Below are positions 9,341-16,853 of a DNA stretch of 64,000 nucleotides, one piece after another (positions within the stretch are counted from its first letter, which is position 1; every line of letters begins with the position of its first letter). The notes under the pieces were generated by a model, which ran no database searches, was not told the origin of the DNA, and saw only the letters and a list, made by a program, of their open reading frames with translations. The DNA is taken from positions 2,170,001 through 2,234,000 of the forward strand of contig NZ_CP139487.1 in NCBI RefSeq assembly GCF_034259205.1, written 5' to 3'. This DNA is from Peredibacter starrii. GTDB taxonomy: Bacteria > Bdellovibrionota > Bacteriovoracia > Bacteriovoracales > Bacteriovoracaceae. A program made the translations under genes and the position numbers.

Positions 9341-9361
9341 GCTGTCTAAACTTTAGACAGC
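9341..9361. promoter_or_regulatory. Perfect 21-base palindromic operator-like site
   Basis: Ten-base arms GCTGTCTAAA and TTTAGACAGC flank a single central C. With essentially no loop this is more likely a binding site for a dimeric regulator than a hairpin. It sits between divergent genes at 8875-9264 and 9411-10499, about 50 bases before the M28 peptidase start. A near copy lies at 3486-3504. Confidence 0.55.
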
Positions 9362-9410
9362 GGCCGAAAACCTTTCACTCCATCCCTTTAAAACGTGAGA
9401 CCCCCTTAAA

Positions 9411-10499
9411 ATGAATGAGATGAAATTTCTTATTCTTGGTCTCTTCATGCTTGGTCTATTTTTGGGTCTCAGTGCGGGCCCCAAGGACGATCATGTTTAC
9501 CAAGTGATTAGTAGTCACCCTCATGACGTTGAGGAGTTAAAAAACCACACTGAAACCATTCATCAAAAAGGCAGACTTTGGATCGTTCGCTTAAAAGAAA
9601 ATGCACCAAAGGAACTACTGGAGCATCTTAGACCTCTGCGTGGTGGTGAAGATCATTATTCATTCGTTGGCAGACTGATTACCAACAAAGTGTTCAAGTC
9701 AAAACCGGTTGATTATCGCGGATTGATTAATCAGCTTTCTCTGGAAAACATCAAAAACGAAGTTTACTGGCTCTCAAATTTTGAAACTAGATATGCTGGT
9801 AGTGACGAAAATCAATTGGCCACAAACGGAGTTGCTAAAAAACTAGAATCTCTTGGTTATACGGTTAAGAAAATTTGCTATCACCCAGAGGCCTGCAGTC
9901 TTGTTGCAGAAAAAACCGGCACGATTCTCAATCGTGAAGTGATTATGGTCATGGGCCATATTGATTCAGTAGGAGAGTATTTTGCTGGCGCTGATGATAA
10001 TGCCAGTGGAGTCAGCGTGATTTTAGAGATGGCACGAGTTCTAAAGGACTATAACAATAATAAAACGATCCGATTTTTTATCTCAAATGGTGAAGAACTT
10101 GGTCTCATCGGTTCCACTCAATATGCCACTCAACTTGAGCGTGCAAAACAGTTAAAGAACATCTCACTTGTGATTAATATGGATATGGTTGGCTACAATA
10201 CAACTGGTGTTGTAGAGCTAGAAACTGATCCTGAGTTTGAAGAACATGCCCAATGGATGGCCGGAGTTGCGGCCAAGTACACTAAGCTTAAAACAAAAAT
10301 CTCTCTCGGCGCCTATGGCAGTGATCACGTGCCTTTTCTTCAAAGAGGTGTGCCAACTGTTCAGACGATTGAAGATTGGGAAAATAAGAATCCATGTTAC
10401 CACATGGAATGTGACAGACCCGATGCTCTAAATTATGAGTATGCCACCGAAGTGGCACGACTCAATTTAGCTGCTGTTCTATTAAAAGATAACGAATAA
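9411..10499 (+). CDS. Secreted M28-family zinc aminopeptidase
   Basis: This 362-residue exported peptidase shows the M28 metal-ligand series. GHIDS (His near residue 183) and ADDNASG (bridging Asp near 195) come first. NGEELG (catalytic and metal Glu, near 227), NMDMVGY (Asp near 258) and SDHVPF (His near 306) follow. M28 enzymes use two zinc ions to remove N-terminal residues from peptides. A signal peptide covers roughly residues 1-24, and about 100 residues before the catalytic domain may form a propeptide. The start is uncertain between 9411 and the ATG at 9420, as neither has a strong ribosome site. Its stop directly abuts that of the convergent dehydrogenase gene. Confidence 0.9.
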   Translation: MNEMKFLILGLFMLGLFLGLSAGPKDDHVYQVISSHPHDVEELKNHTETIHQKGRLWIVRLKENAPKELLEHLRPLRGGEDHYSFVGRLITNKVFKSKPVDYRGLINQLSLENIKNEVYWLSNFETRYAGSDENQLATNGVAKKLESLGYTVKKICYHPEACSLVAEKTGTILNREVIMVMGHIDSVGEYFAGADDNASGVSVILEMARVLKDYNNNKTIRFFISNGEELGLIGSTQYATQLERAKQLKNISLVINMDMVGYNTTGVVELETDPEFEEHAQWMAGVAAKYTKLKTKISLGAYGSDHVPFLQRGVPTVQTIEDWENKNPCYHMECDRPDALNYEYATEVARLNLAAVLLKDNE

Positions 10500-11660
10500 T
10501 TAGCCGTGTGGTTTTAACACCACCTTCATACACTTATCTTCTTTGTTATTAAAGATATGGTAGGCCTCACTGATTTTATCCAGTGGTAAGCGGTGAGAGA
10601 TAATATCATCCAGGAAAACTTTTTTATCTCGCACCAAACCAAGTAATTCATCGATATATTTGTGAACTGGTGCCTGGCCACCTACCAGTCGAAGTCCCTT
10701 ATCGAAAATTTGTCCCCAAGGGAAATTATCATAAGTCGTTCCGTAAACACCGACCACACTGACCACACCACCTCGACGAACGGCCCTCACTGCCATTTTA
10801 AGTGCATTAAGCGTACCTGCTTCGAGATGAACAAATTGGGCGGCCTTATCAAAGAGGGTACGATCGGCCTCCATTCCAACGGCATCGATGACGACATCAG
10901 CACCACGTCCTCCCGTCATTTCTCGGATGATTTCTGCAGGATCGTGCTCTTTGAAGTTAATCACTTCTGCTTTGGCACTTTTTTGGGCGACTTCCATACG
11001 ATAAGGCAGGTGATCGATACCAATAACTCTCTTAGCACCTTTAAGCCAGGCTGCTTTCATGGCCATGACTCCGACCGGGCCACAACCAAAGACGGCCACT
11101 GTCTCGCCACCTTTTAGATCGGCCCAATCAACTGCCGACCAGCCAGTTGGAAAAATGTCTGTAAGAAATAAAACCTGATCATCAGTTAGTGATTGATCTA
11201 TTTTTCTTGGACCAAAATTAGCGAAGGGCACTCTCACGTATTCCGCTTGGCCACCGCTATAACCACCATAAAGGTCAGTGTATCCAAACAAGGCCGCACC
11301 CTTTTCCCTTAAAAGACCACCCTCAGGACCATAGTTTGAGTTACTGTTCTCACAATGGGTCGATAATTGATGCTCACAAAAAAAGCATTGCCCACACGCG
11401 ATAGGGAATGGCACCACAACGCGGTCGCCACGTTTCAGATGCTTGATGTCTTTGCCCACTTCTTCGACCACCCCCATAAATTCATGGCCCATCACCATTG
11501 GTCTTACCTGAGGGATGAGTCCGTTATAGATATGCAAATCTGAGCCGCAAATGGCGGTAGAAGTGACTTTTAAAATGATATCGTTATTTTTCTCGATGAT
11601 GGGATCTGGGACAGTATCTAGAGTTACTTTTTTAGGACGATGAAAAACTAAGGCCTTCAT
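10500..11660 (-). CDS. Zinc-dependent medium-chain alcohol dehydrogenase
   Basis: A 386-residue cytoplasmic oxidoreductase of the MDR superfamily. Seen in order are CGSDLH (catalytic-zinc Cys near residue 38), GHE (near 60), a structural-zinc cluster CGQCFFCEHQLSTHC (near 90-104), and a nucleotide-binding loop GCGPVG in the Rossmann domain. The long insertion after the zinc cluster resembles glutathione-independent formaldehyde dehydrogenases and related threonine-type dehydrogenases. Substrate cannot be read from sequence, so formaldehyde or another alcohol are both possible. It is monocistronic, and a 15-base palindrome lies upstream at 11719-11733. Confidence 0.88.
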   Translation of the reverse strand: MKALVFHRPKKVTLDTVPDPIIEKNNDIILKVTSTAICGSDLHIYNGLIPQVRPMVMGHEFMGVVEEVGKDIKHLKRGDRVVVPFPIACGQCFFCEHQLSTHCENSNSNYGPEGGLLREKGAALFGYTDLYGGYSGGQAEYVRVPFANFGPRKIDQSLTDDQVLFLTDIFPTGWSAVDWADLKGGETVAVFGCGPVGVMAMKAAWLKGAKRVIGIDHLPYRMEVAQKSAKAEVINFKEHDPAEIIREMTGGRGADVVIDAVGMEADRTLFDKAAQFVHLEAGTLNALKMAVRAVRRGGVVSVVGVYGTTYDNFPWGQIFDKGLRLVGGQAPVHKYIDELLGLVRDKKVFLDDIISHRLPLDKISEAYHIFNNKEDKCMKVVLKPHG

Positions 11661-11718
11661 GTCAAACTCCCTTTGTTACTTCTTAAGAGAGTTGAAACTT
11701 TTTTTTGATCAGAGTCAA

Positions 11719-11733
11719 TTCAACCGGGTTGAA
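11719..11733. promoter_or_regulatory. Perfect 15-base palindrome upstream of dehydrogenase
   Basis: Arms TTCAACC and GGTTGAA flank one G, about 60 bases upstream of the dehydrogenase ATG on the minus strand. The symmetry and near-zero loop suggest an operator for a dimeric regulator. No regulator is identified. Confidence 0.4.
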
Positions 11734-11842
11734 GGTTGGCAAAATAAAGCTAAACTTAATACTGATGTTTTTAGTGGGAGTATCCTTGCGAAACTCTTCA
11801 CTCCTAATGCATATGGTTAGTGAAGTGAGTGATCTTCGACTG

Positions 11843-11856
11843 TTCCTAATTAGGAA
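11843..11856. promoter_or_regulatory. Perfect 14-base palindrome upstream of response regulator
   Basis: TTCCTAA directly followed by TTAGGAA lies 40 bases before the response-regulator start at 11896. It could be an operator or part of that promoter. It is distinct from the palindrome at 11719. Confidence 0.35.
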
Positions 11857-11895
11857 TTAATGGTATGACCAAAGTTACCTTTGGGGAGAGTAGGA

Positions 11896-12267
11896 ATGAA
11901 AAAAGTCTTTGTCATTGATGATGATGCTGATGTTCGCGACGTCATCGTGTTTGCCCTTGAAGAAGAAGGTTATGAAGTTGAAGTTTCTGAGAACGGCAAA
12001 CAGGGCCTGGACATTCTTAGTTCATATGAAGAGTCTCGTTATCCGGGACTTATCATTGTTGATTATCTCATGCCAGAAATGGACGGGATTACTTTTATCA
12101 AAACCCTGAAATCTGAATATCCTGATACTCTTGGAAAAATTCCTCTTGTTATCAGCAGTGCTATGGGACAGATGGATGAGTTTGATTTTCTCAGCGATGT
12201 AAGTCGTCTCTACAAGCCGATGGATCTGGAAGATCTTCTGAAAATCGTTAAAAAATACTGCGATTAA
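11896..12267 (+). CDS. CheY-like single-domain response regulator
   Basis: A 123-residue stand-alone receiver domain. The acidic pocket DDD is at residues 8-10, the phospho-acceptor Asp near 55 in IVDYLMPEMDG, a Ser-Ser pair near 91 and the conserved Lys near 106 in LYKPMD. There is no output domain, so it would act by protein contact as CheY-type regulators do. The frame opens 15 bases earlier at a TTG, but GGGGAGAG 5 bases before the ATG at 11896 sets the start. No histidine kinase or chemotaxis gene is adjacent. Its last 4 bases overlap the convergent metzincin gene. Confidence 0.9.
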   Translation: MKKVFVIDDDADVRDVIVFALEEEGYEVEVSENGKQGLDILSSYEESRYPGLIIVDYLMPEMDGITFIKTLKSEYPDTLGKIPLVISSAMGQMDEFDFLSDVSRLYKPMDLEDLLKIVKKYCD

Positions 12268-13019
12268 TAGTTTTGAGCATCATTCAGGCATTGGGAATCA
12301 AACATCACAATGCTTCTGGTTTGAATGAGATTTTTCACAAAGTTTCTAAGACCAGAAGTTCCTTCGTTTTGCCAGTACATCACACAAGTAGGCTCATTAC
12401 AGTGCGCCCCATGTTCAGAGTCCTGATGAGCGGCCTTCATTGGTAGGCCATTATTCACAAGACCTAGGGCATGGCCGGTTTCGTGAATGATGGTCGCCTG
12501 TTCAACATATTGAGGAATTCGTTCTGCTTCTGATCCGCTTCTGGCAATTACGTCTTTAAAAATCGCCATCGTGTAGGTATTAGAAATATGAAATCCTAAA
12601 ACGTTGCTATTTTCAGTGTATTCACCTTTCACGAAAAAGATCTTAAACACCAGTCCACTTTCTGAAGTCTCCACGGTTTTTGAAAGTGAAAGAACATCAT
12701 CGATGCTCCATTTGGCCTTCCCTACAGTTTTAATTTTAGTCATTTGACTAAGAGATGTGGGGATCACCAGCGTGGGTTTGGGTGAACGATTTTTAAACAG
12801 GGCCTCTATGTTTGCCTGGTAGATTGACCAGTATTTCAAGAGGGCGAGATCTGAATCTTGTGTATAAGGTTCAGCGCCTTCTTCGTAATAGACCTTCACC
12901 GTAATCTGATTGGCACCAAAAATAGTATTGGGATTCTGGGCCTGGGTAGAAGATTTCTTGCCGGGATCTTTTCCGCAGGCGGAGATGAGCAATAAGAGGG
13001 TTAGAAGGAACATTTTCAT
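12264..13019 (-). CDS. Lipoprotein metzincin-type metalloprotease
   Basis: A 251-residue lipoprotein: hydrophobic signal ending in LISAC, with Cys near residue 15. The C-terminal half has the zinc motif HETGHALGLVNN, where the usual third zinc ligand position holds Asn. A His-rich stretch (HQDSEHGAHC) follows, then a Met-turn-like CVMYW. HExxHxxG plus a Met-turn defines metzincins. The altered third position may be compensated by one of the following histidines. It should act on the periplasmic or outer face of a membrane. An upstream GTG at 13043 is possible, but the ATG at 13019 gives a compact lipoprotein signal. Confidence 0.78.
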   Translation of the reverse strand: MKMFLLTLLLLISACGKDPGKKSSTQAQNPNTIFGANQITVKVYYEEGAEPYTQDSDLALLKYWSIYQANIEALFKNRSPKPTLVIPTSLSQMTKIKTVGKAKWSIDDVLSLSKTVETSESGLVFKIFFVKGEYTENSNVLGFHISNTYTMAIFKDVIARSGSEAERIPQYVEQATIIHETGHALGLVNNGLPMKAAHQDSEHGAHCNEPTCVMYWQNEGTSGLRNFVKNLIQTRSIVMFDSQCLNDAQNY

Positions 13020-13124
13020 AAAGGACTTATCGAGAAAGGGCACAATAAACTTTTGGATTGTTTTGGTCGGGAATAACTTTTGCCCAGTCTCACGAGTATT
13101 TTGAAAGGGTGTTAGACTTTAAGA

Positions 13125-13967
13125 GTGAAGACTGATTTAACCACCCCAGGTTCTTACGCTCAAACCAAGGCCCTCGCTCCGAAGAATAATTCGGCATTGA
13201 AGCCTGTTTTAAATCCATTAGACTTAAAACCCACTGGCAGCGGTCCTGATTATAAGGTTGAACTTAGTTCTCCGAAGCTTCCAAGTGCCCCAAGTCTTCC
13301 AGGGGTGCCAAGTCTTCCGGACTTTCCGAGTCTGAACAAACCAAAACCTGAAGTTCCTACCAAAGAAATCGTTAAAGAAGAGATCAAAGAAGAAATTAAG
13401 GCCGAGGCAGTTAAAAAACCAGAGGCCAAAGAAGGCTCTGTAAAGAAACCTGCGATCTTCTTTATTAAGGGTCTTGATATCTTTAGTTCTCCTTCAAATT
13501 CAGAGTCTGGATACGCGGGCCTAGGTCGTATGGCCGAAGCTGTTGATGGCTCTCGCCTTTATGGTTGGGACCAGAAAGAAGAAATCATCAAAGAGATTAA
13601 AAAAGTTCACCCTGACTATCCTGTGATCCTTGTGGGCCACAGTCTTGGTGGAGATACGGCGATTGAAGTGGCCGATGAACTAGACAGTCTTGGTAACAAG
13701 TTTAAAGGTGTGGATCTATTGGTAACAATTGATGCCGTGGGATTCTCCCATGACATCGTTCCTCAAAATGTAAAAAAACATCTCAATGTCTTTGGCGAAA
13801 AGAGTTTGTTTTTGAATGATGGACCTCACGTGGCCCGTCGTGAAGAGAAGACTTCTGTCAGAAACATCCTTTCACCACTTGATCACACGGAAATTGATGA
13901 TGATCGAGAAATCCAATTTGAAATTATGAGTATGATTCAAGAGACACTGAAAGGTGTGATCTACTAA
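13125..13967 (+). CDS. Alpha/beta hydrolase-like protein with Pro-rich N-terminus
   Basis: A 280-residue protein with no signal peptide. The first 75 residues are rich in Pro, Ser and Leu with LPSAPSLPGVPSLPDFPSL-type repeats. A charged EIVKEEIKEEIKAE segment follows, likely a linker. The hydrolase domain has the nucleophile elbow GHSLGG (Ser near 173) and a possible acid in TIDAVG. Late histidines (DHTEIDDD) could complete a triad. It resembles small lipase- or thioesterase-type folds. The start is a GTG with no Shine-Dalgarno. An extended -10-like TGTTAGACT ends 6 bases before it, so the transcript may be leaderless. Confidence 0.72.
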   Translation: MKTDLTTPGSYAQTKALAPKNNSALKPVLNPLDLKPTGSGPDYKVELSSPKLPSAPSLPGVPSLPDFPSLNKPKPEVPTKEIVKEEIKEEIKAEAVKKPEAKEGSVKKPAIFFIKGLDIFSSPSNSESGYAGLGRMAEAVDGSRLYGWDQKEEIIKEIKKVHPDYPVILVGHSLGGDTAIEVADELDSLGNKFKGVDLLVTIDAVGFSHDIVPQNVKKHLNVFGEKSLFLNDGPHVARREEKTSVRNILSPLDHTEIDDDREIQFEIMSMIQETLKGVIY

Positions 13968-13973
13968 AAAAAA

Positions 13974-13993
13974 GGCCCCACCGAAGTGAGGCC
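13974..13993. terminator. Bidirectional terminator with UUCG loop on minus strand
   Basis: GGCCCCAC-CGAA-GTGAGGCC: on the minus strand the stem is closed by C(UUCG)G and followed by a run of eight T, so it ends the serine protease gene at 14006. Near-identical hairpins are at 21456-21475 and 22574-22591. Confidence 0.82.
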
Positions 13994-14005
13994 CTTGAAG
14001 AGAAC

Positions 14006-15250
14006 TTAGATAGTATCAGTAACCATGCGACCCGTTTTATTTGGATCTAGGTGATCTTTAAGAGATCCACCTTTTGTACCGTCACCTTTCCAAGAAGTGT
14101 TCAGACGGCCGTAGTAATCTGAAAGATCATTACCACAAGCTGCACCACCGCCATGAAGCTGACCAACTACACGGTGAGATGAGTTGAATAGTGGAGAACC
14201 TGAAGAACCTGGCTCTGTTGTACCTTTATCCCAGTCGATTACACGAACGTGAGTTCCATCGCCTGGAGATGATTGACCAGAGTAAGAAGAAAGTACTGCG
14301 CGATCGTTATCGAAAGAGATCGATTTTTCATCAACATTCGGGTGGTGAATGGCAGTTGATGGAGAGTCGTGACCTGTTTCAGTCGCGTCCCAACCAGCAA
14401 AGTTTACGTTCCATTCAGGACGTGGCTGAGAGTTAAGTCTCACAAGAGTAAAGTCTGATTTTGTGCCAGTTGCAAGAAGAACTGAACCTGTTTGGAAATC
14501 AGTCATTTTGCCGTCACGAGCACCACCACACTTAGAAGTCTGGTAGTTCCAGTAAACAACTAGTGAAGGAGCAGCTCCTGCATTGATACGGCAGTGGTTA
14601 GCTGTCATGAAAAACGGAGTTTTATCATTGTTAGTATTGTTAACCATGAAGCCAGTACAGAAAGTTGAACCACCTGTAGAGATAACACCTACAGAGTTAA
14701 CTTCTTGTTCCCATCCTCTTGATTCAGTACAAGCAACATCAATGTTACAGCTTCCTGCTTTTTGTGTTGATTGACCGAAAGTTCTGAAACCCTGGCCAAC
14801 TTGACCAAGCTCGATTTCAACCTGGCCAACAACTTCTGCTGGAGCTGAAACTTCGATGATCACGTCATCACTCATGATAACTGGAGTCCAAAGTTCCTTG
14901 GCAGCATTGTTGTCTGCTGAAGTGAATGGACGGATGAACTCAGAGCGATCGGCTGAATAAATGTTCAGCTCAGCACCTTCCGGAAGATTAAACTTTGAGA
15001 AACCAAAGTTTAACGAAACAGCGTTTGGAGCTGTCACTTGGTGTGTCCACACGTATCCACCCTTGGCCTTTTCCCAAGATGGCTTAATAGATACTTTGTG
15101 AGGAACAGCGAAACGAGGGGCCTCGCCCTTCTTTTCACGTTGAACTTCGAAGTCATGTAATGATTTTACATCTAATGGCTGGAAGTAAGATGAACCTGCG
15201 AAGGCTTCAAAAGATAGGCCTAGAATGGCCATAACGGCTAATAGTCTCAT
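14006..15250 (-). CDS. Secreted trypsin-fold serine protease, lysyl-endopeptidase-like
   Basis: A 414-residue exported protease with a signal peptide cut after AFA near residue 18. The catalytic His lies in TANHCR (near 218), preceded by STFCTGFMVNN. The Ser lies in EPGSSGSPLF (near 350) and is followed by VVGQLHGG. The TANHC and GSSGSPL style and the Cys distribution resemble Achromobacter lysyl endopeptidases rather than classical trypsins. About 160 N-terminal residues likely form a beta-rich propeptide. An AAGGAGGAG ribosome site just before the ATG is among the strongest seen here. Likely role: digestion of external protein. Confidence 0.9.
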   Translation of the reverse strand: MRLLAVMAILGLSFEAFAGSSYFQPLDVKSLHDFEVQREKKGEAPRFAVPHKVSIKPSWEKAKGGYVWTHQVTAPNAVSLNFGFSKFNLPEGAELNIYSADRSEFIRPFTSADNNAAKELWTPVIMSDDVIIEVSAPAEVVGQVEIELGQVGQGFRTFGQSTQKAGSCNIDVACTESRGWEQEVNSVGVISTGGSTFCTGFMVNNTNNDKTPFFMTANHCRINAGAAPSLVVYWNYQTSKCGGARDGKMTDFQTGSVLLATGTKSDFTLVRLNSQPRPEWNVNFAGWDATETGHDSPSTAIHHPNVDEKSISFDNDRAVLSSYSGQSSPGDGTHVRVIDWDKGTTEPGSSGSPLFNSSHRVVGQLHGGGAACGNDLSDYYGRLNTSWKGDGTKGGSLKDHLDPNKTGRMVTDTI

Positions 15251-15410
15251 GTCTCCTCCTTGAGAAACGTCAGTAATAAAACTGTAGAAATTTATTTTTG
15301 GTATGCCATCTTACATTTACTCTCATTGGAAAATGTAATCATTGATTAAAATTGTCGTGATTAGATTAATTCATAGATAAATAGTTTTTTTCTCTCTAAG
15401 ATATCTCGTC

Positions 15411-16340
15411 ATGAAAATATTTTTATTTCTCACGCTCTTTGTTTTTCACTGTGCTCAAGCACAGGATTTTTTCTCATTTCTCGCACCTAACACACCTCAA
15501 ACTTCACTTGAACTTGAAGGCGGCTATTCGCCGATGAGTGACATTGATGGCGGAAGAGATCAGACGCAGGTCATGCCTACGGCCGTAGGGGCAAATCAAA
15601 AAGTTTACGATGAAGGAAAAAACCTGGTGACGCTTGGAGGGAAATGGCAAAAGCTTGATCTCTCGGCTCGGTCGAATCAGTTGAATGATTTTTACAATAT
15701 TCAAGGAAGCATCGGTTATAGACGGATGCTTGAAAATGATAACTTCGCTTTCACAACGATTAGTTATGGTTCGGCATCGGATCGACCTTTTAAAAGCAAT
15801 CGCGATAACACTATAAGTGCGAACTACATTCAGAAATTCAATCAGAAGTGGCTCGGACTTGTGAACTATTCAAACAACCGAACTTTCTTAAACAATGTTC
15901 CGTTACCGGGATTTCTTTATGTCAAAGAAATGACAAGAGAAAGAGCGATGATTATCGGATTCCCGATTTTTTACTGGATGACCCCTGTTGGAGAAAATTT
16001 TTCTTTCCGTTATTTCGGGATTCTTCCTTGGACTCACAGAGCAAAGTTTCTTTATACCAAGTATAAATTTCTTCTTCCTTACATCGGTTACGAGCAAGCT
16101 CCTCAGACTTATTTCAGAGATGATCGAGAGAAAAAAAGAGATCGTTTCTTCTGGTTTGAGAGACGAGTAGGTGCAGGGTTTGAGGGCGGTCTGTCTCGTG
16201 CATTCCGATTTGACTTTTTCACTGGCTGGGCCTTTGACCGTCAATTCTATGAAGCACGTAACTTCTCAGAAAAGAAGAACTTCCTTCTCAATTTAGAGAG
16301 TGCTCCATTCGTTCAATTGAATCTCAAATACGCTTTTTAA
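15411..16340 (+). CDS. Probable outer-membrane beta-barrel protein
   Basis: A 309-residue protein with a signal peptide cut after AQA near residue 17. Aromatic-rich alternating strands run throughout (LVTLGGKWQKLDLSARSN, FSFRYFGILPW), and the C-terminus LNLKYAF ends in Phe, the usual outer-membrane assembly signature. No family is recognised. It is divergent from the lysyl-endopeptidase-like gene. There is no Shine-Dalgarno; an AAGATAT element ends 6 bases before the ATG, suggesting a leaderless transcript. Confidence 0.72.
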   Translation: MKIFLFLTLFVFHCAQAQDFFSFLAPNTPQTSLELEGGYSPMSDIDGGRDQTQVMPTAVGANQKVYDEGKNLVTLGGKWQKLDLSARSNQLNDFYNIQGSIGYRRMLENDNFAFTTISYGSASDRPFKSNRDNTISANYIQKFNQKWLGLVNYSNNRTFLNNVPLPGFLYVKEMTRERAMIIGFPIFYWMTPVGENFSFRYFGILPWTHRAKFLYTKYKFLLPYIGYEQAPQTYFRDDREKKRDRFFWFERRVGAGFEGGLSRAFRFDFFTGWAFDRQFYEARNFSEKKNFLLNLESAPFVQLNLKYAF

Positions 16341-16347
16341 CACAATC

Positions 16348-16365
16348 GTTACAATTTGTTACAAT
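16348..16365 (+). repeat. Tandem GTTACAAT repeat, 10-base period
   Basis: Two exact GTTACAAT copies start 10 bases apart, one helical turn, in the spacer before the MarR gene. This could be a direct-repeat protein-binding site. A TATA-like ATAATATAG follows at 16369-16377. Confidence 0.4.
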
Positions 16366-16379
16366 CCATAATATAGACA

Positions 16380-16397
16380 GGGTCTCGCAAGAGACCC
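16380..16397 (+). terminator. GNRA hairpin, possible terminator
   Basis: A perfect 7-bp stem GGGTCTC/GAGACCC with a GCAA tetraloop, 40 bases after the outer-membrane protein gene. Only TATACTT follows, so it may be a weak terminator or a leader structure of the MarR operon. Confidence 0.5.
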
Positions 16398-16402
16398 TAT
16401 AC

Positions 16403-16415
16403 TTAACCAAGTTAA
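16403..16415. promoter_or_regulatory. Candidate MarR operator
   Basis: Inverted repeat TTAAC-CAA-GTTAA immediately before the MarR reading frame. MarR proteins commonly bind AT-rich palindromes near their own start, so autoregulation is plausible. Confidence 0.4.
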
Positions 16416-16433
16416 CAATTGCCATGGTTGAGT

Positions 16434-16853
16434 ATGTTGTCCAAATCCATCCTCTCGGTTGTTCCATTATCTATTAGAACCATACGCCGCCTTACCGCCG
16501 CGGCGATTACCGTTCCATTATCTTTTCAGCAACTCCGAGTTTTGATTTTAATCAGGGAAGGCAAGGGACAGACCGAAATGGCGGACCTTCTACAGGTTTC
16601 GACTGCCGCCATCTCTAAAATGATTAGCCAGCTTGAAAGCAAGAAATATGCCTTACGCACTCCTGGTAAAGACCGCCGTTCTTTGGATATCAAGCTTACG
16701 GCCGAAGGCACTAAGGTCCTGAATAAGGTCTTTGGGAAATTAGAAAATCAATTTGAAAAAAATATTAAACGATTATCAAAACAAGAACAGACTGATCTTG
16801 GAAAAGGTCTTCTGGTTCTTGAAAAACTAATGGGATTTGTGAATGAAGTATAG
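16434..16853 (+). CDS. MarR-family transcriptional regulator
   Basis: A protein of about 139 residues with a winged helix. LSFQQLRVLILI leads into the recognition region MADLLQVSTAAISKMISQLESK, here split by position, followed by the wing (RTPGKDRRSLDIKLTAEG). The dimerising C-terminal helices are also evident. MarR proteins often repress adjacent efflux genes, and here the gene overlaps the tolC-like gene by 11 bases, so control of the pump is very likely. The start is uncertain: the frame opens at a TTG (16419) and no strong ribosome site is seen. A palindrome at 16403-16415 may be the operator. Confidence 0.85.
   Translation: MLSKSILSVVPLSIRTIRRLTAAAITVPLSFQQLRVLILIREGKGQTEMADLLQVSTAAISKMISQLESKKYALRTPGKDRRSLDIKLTAEGTKVLNKVFGKLENQFEKNIKRLSKQEQTDLGKGLLVLEKLMGFVNEV

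Noticed and set aside
10662-11117. 151-residue plus-strand frame inside the dehydrogenase
   Set aside because: Antisense shadow of conserved MDR coding sequence.
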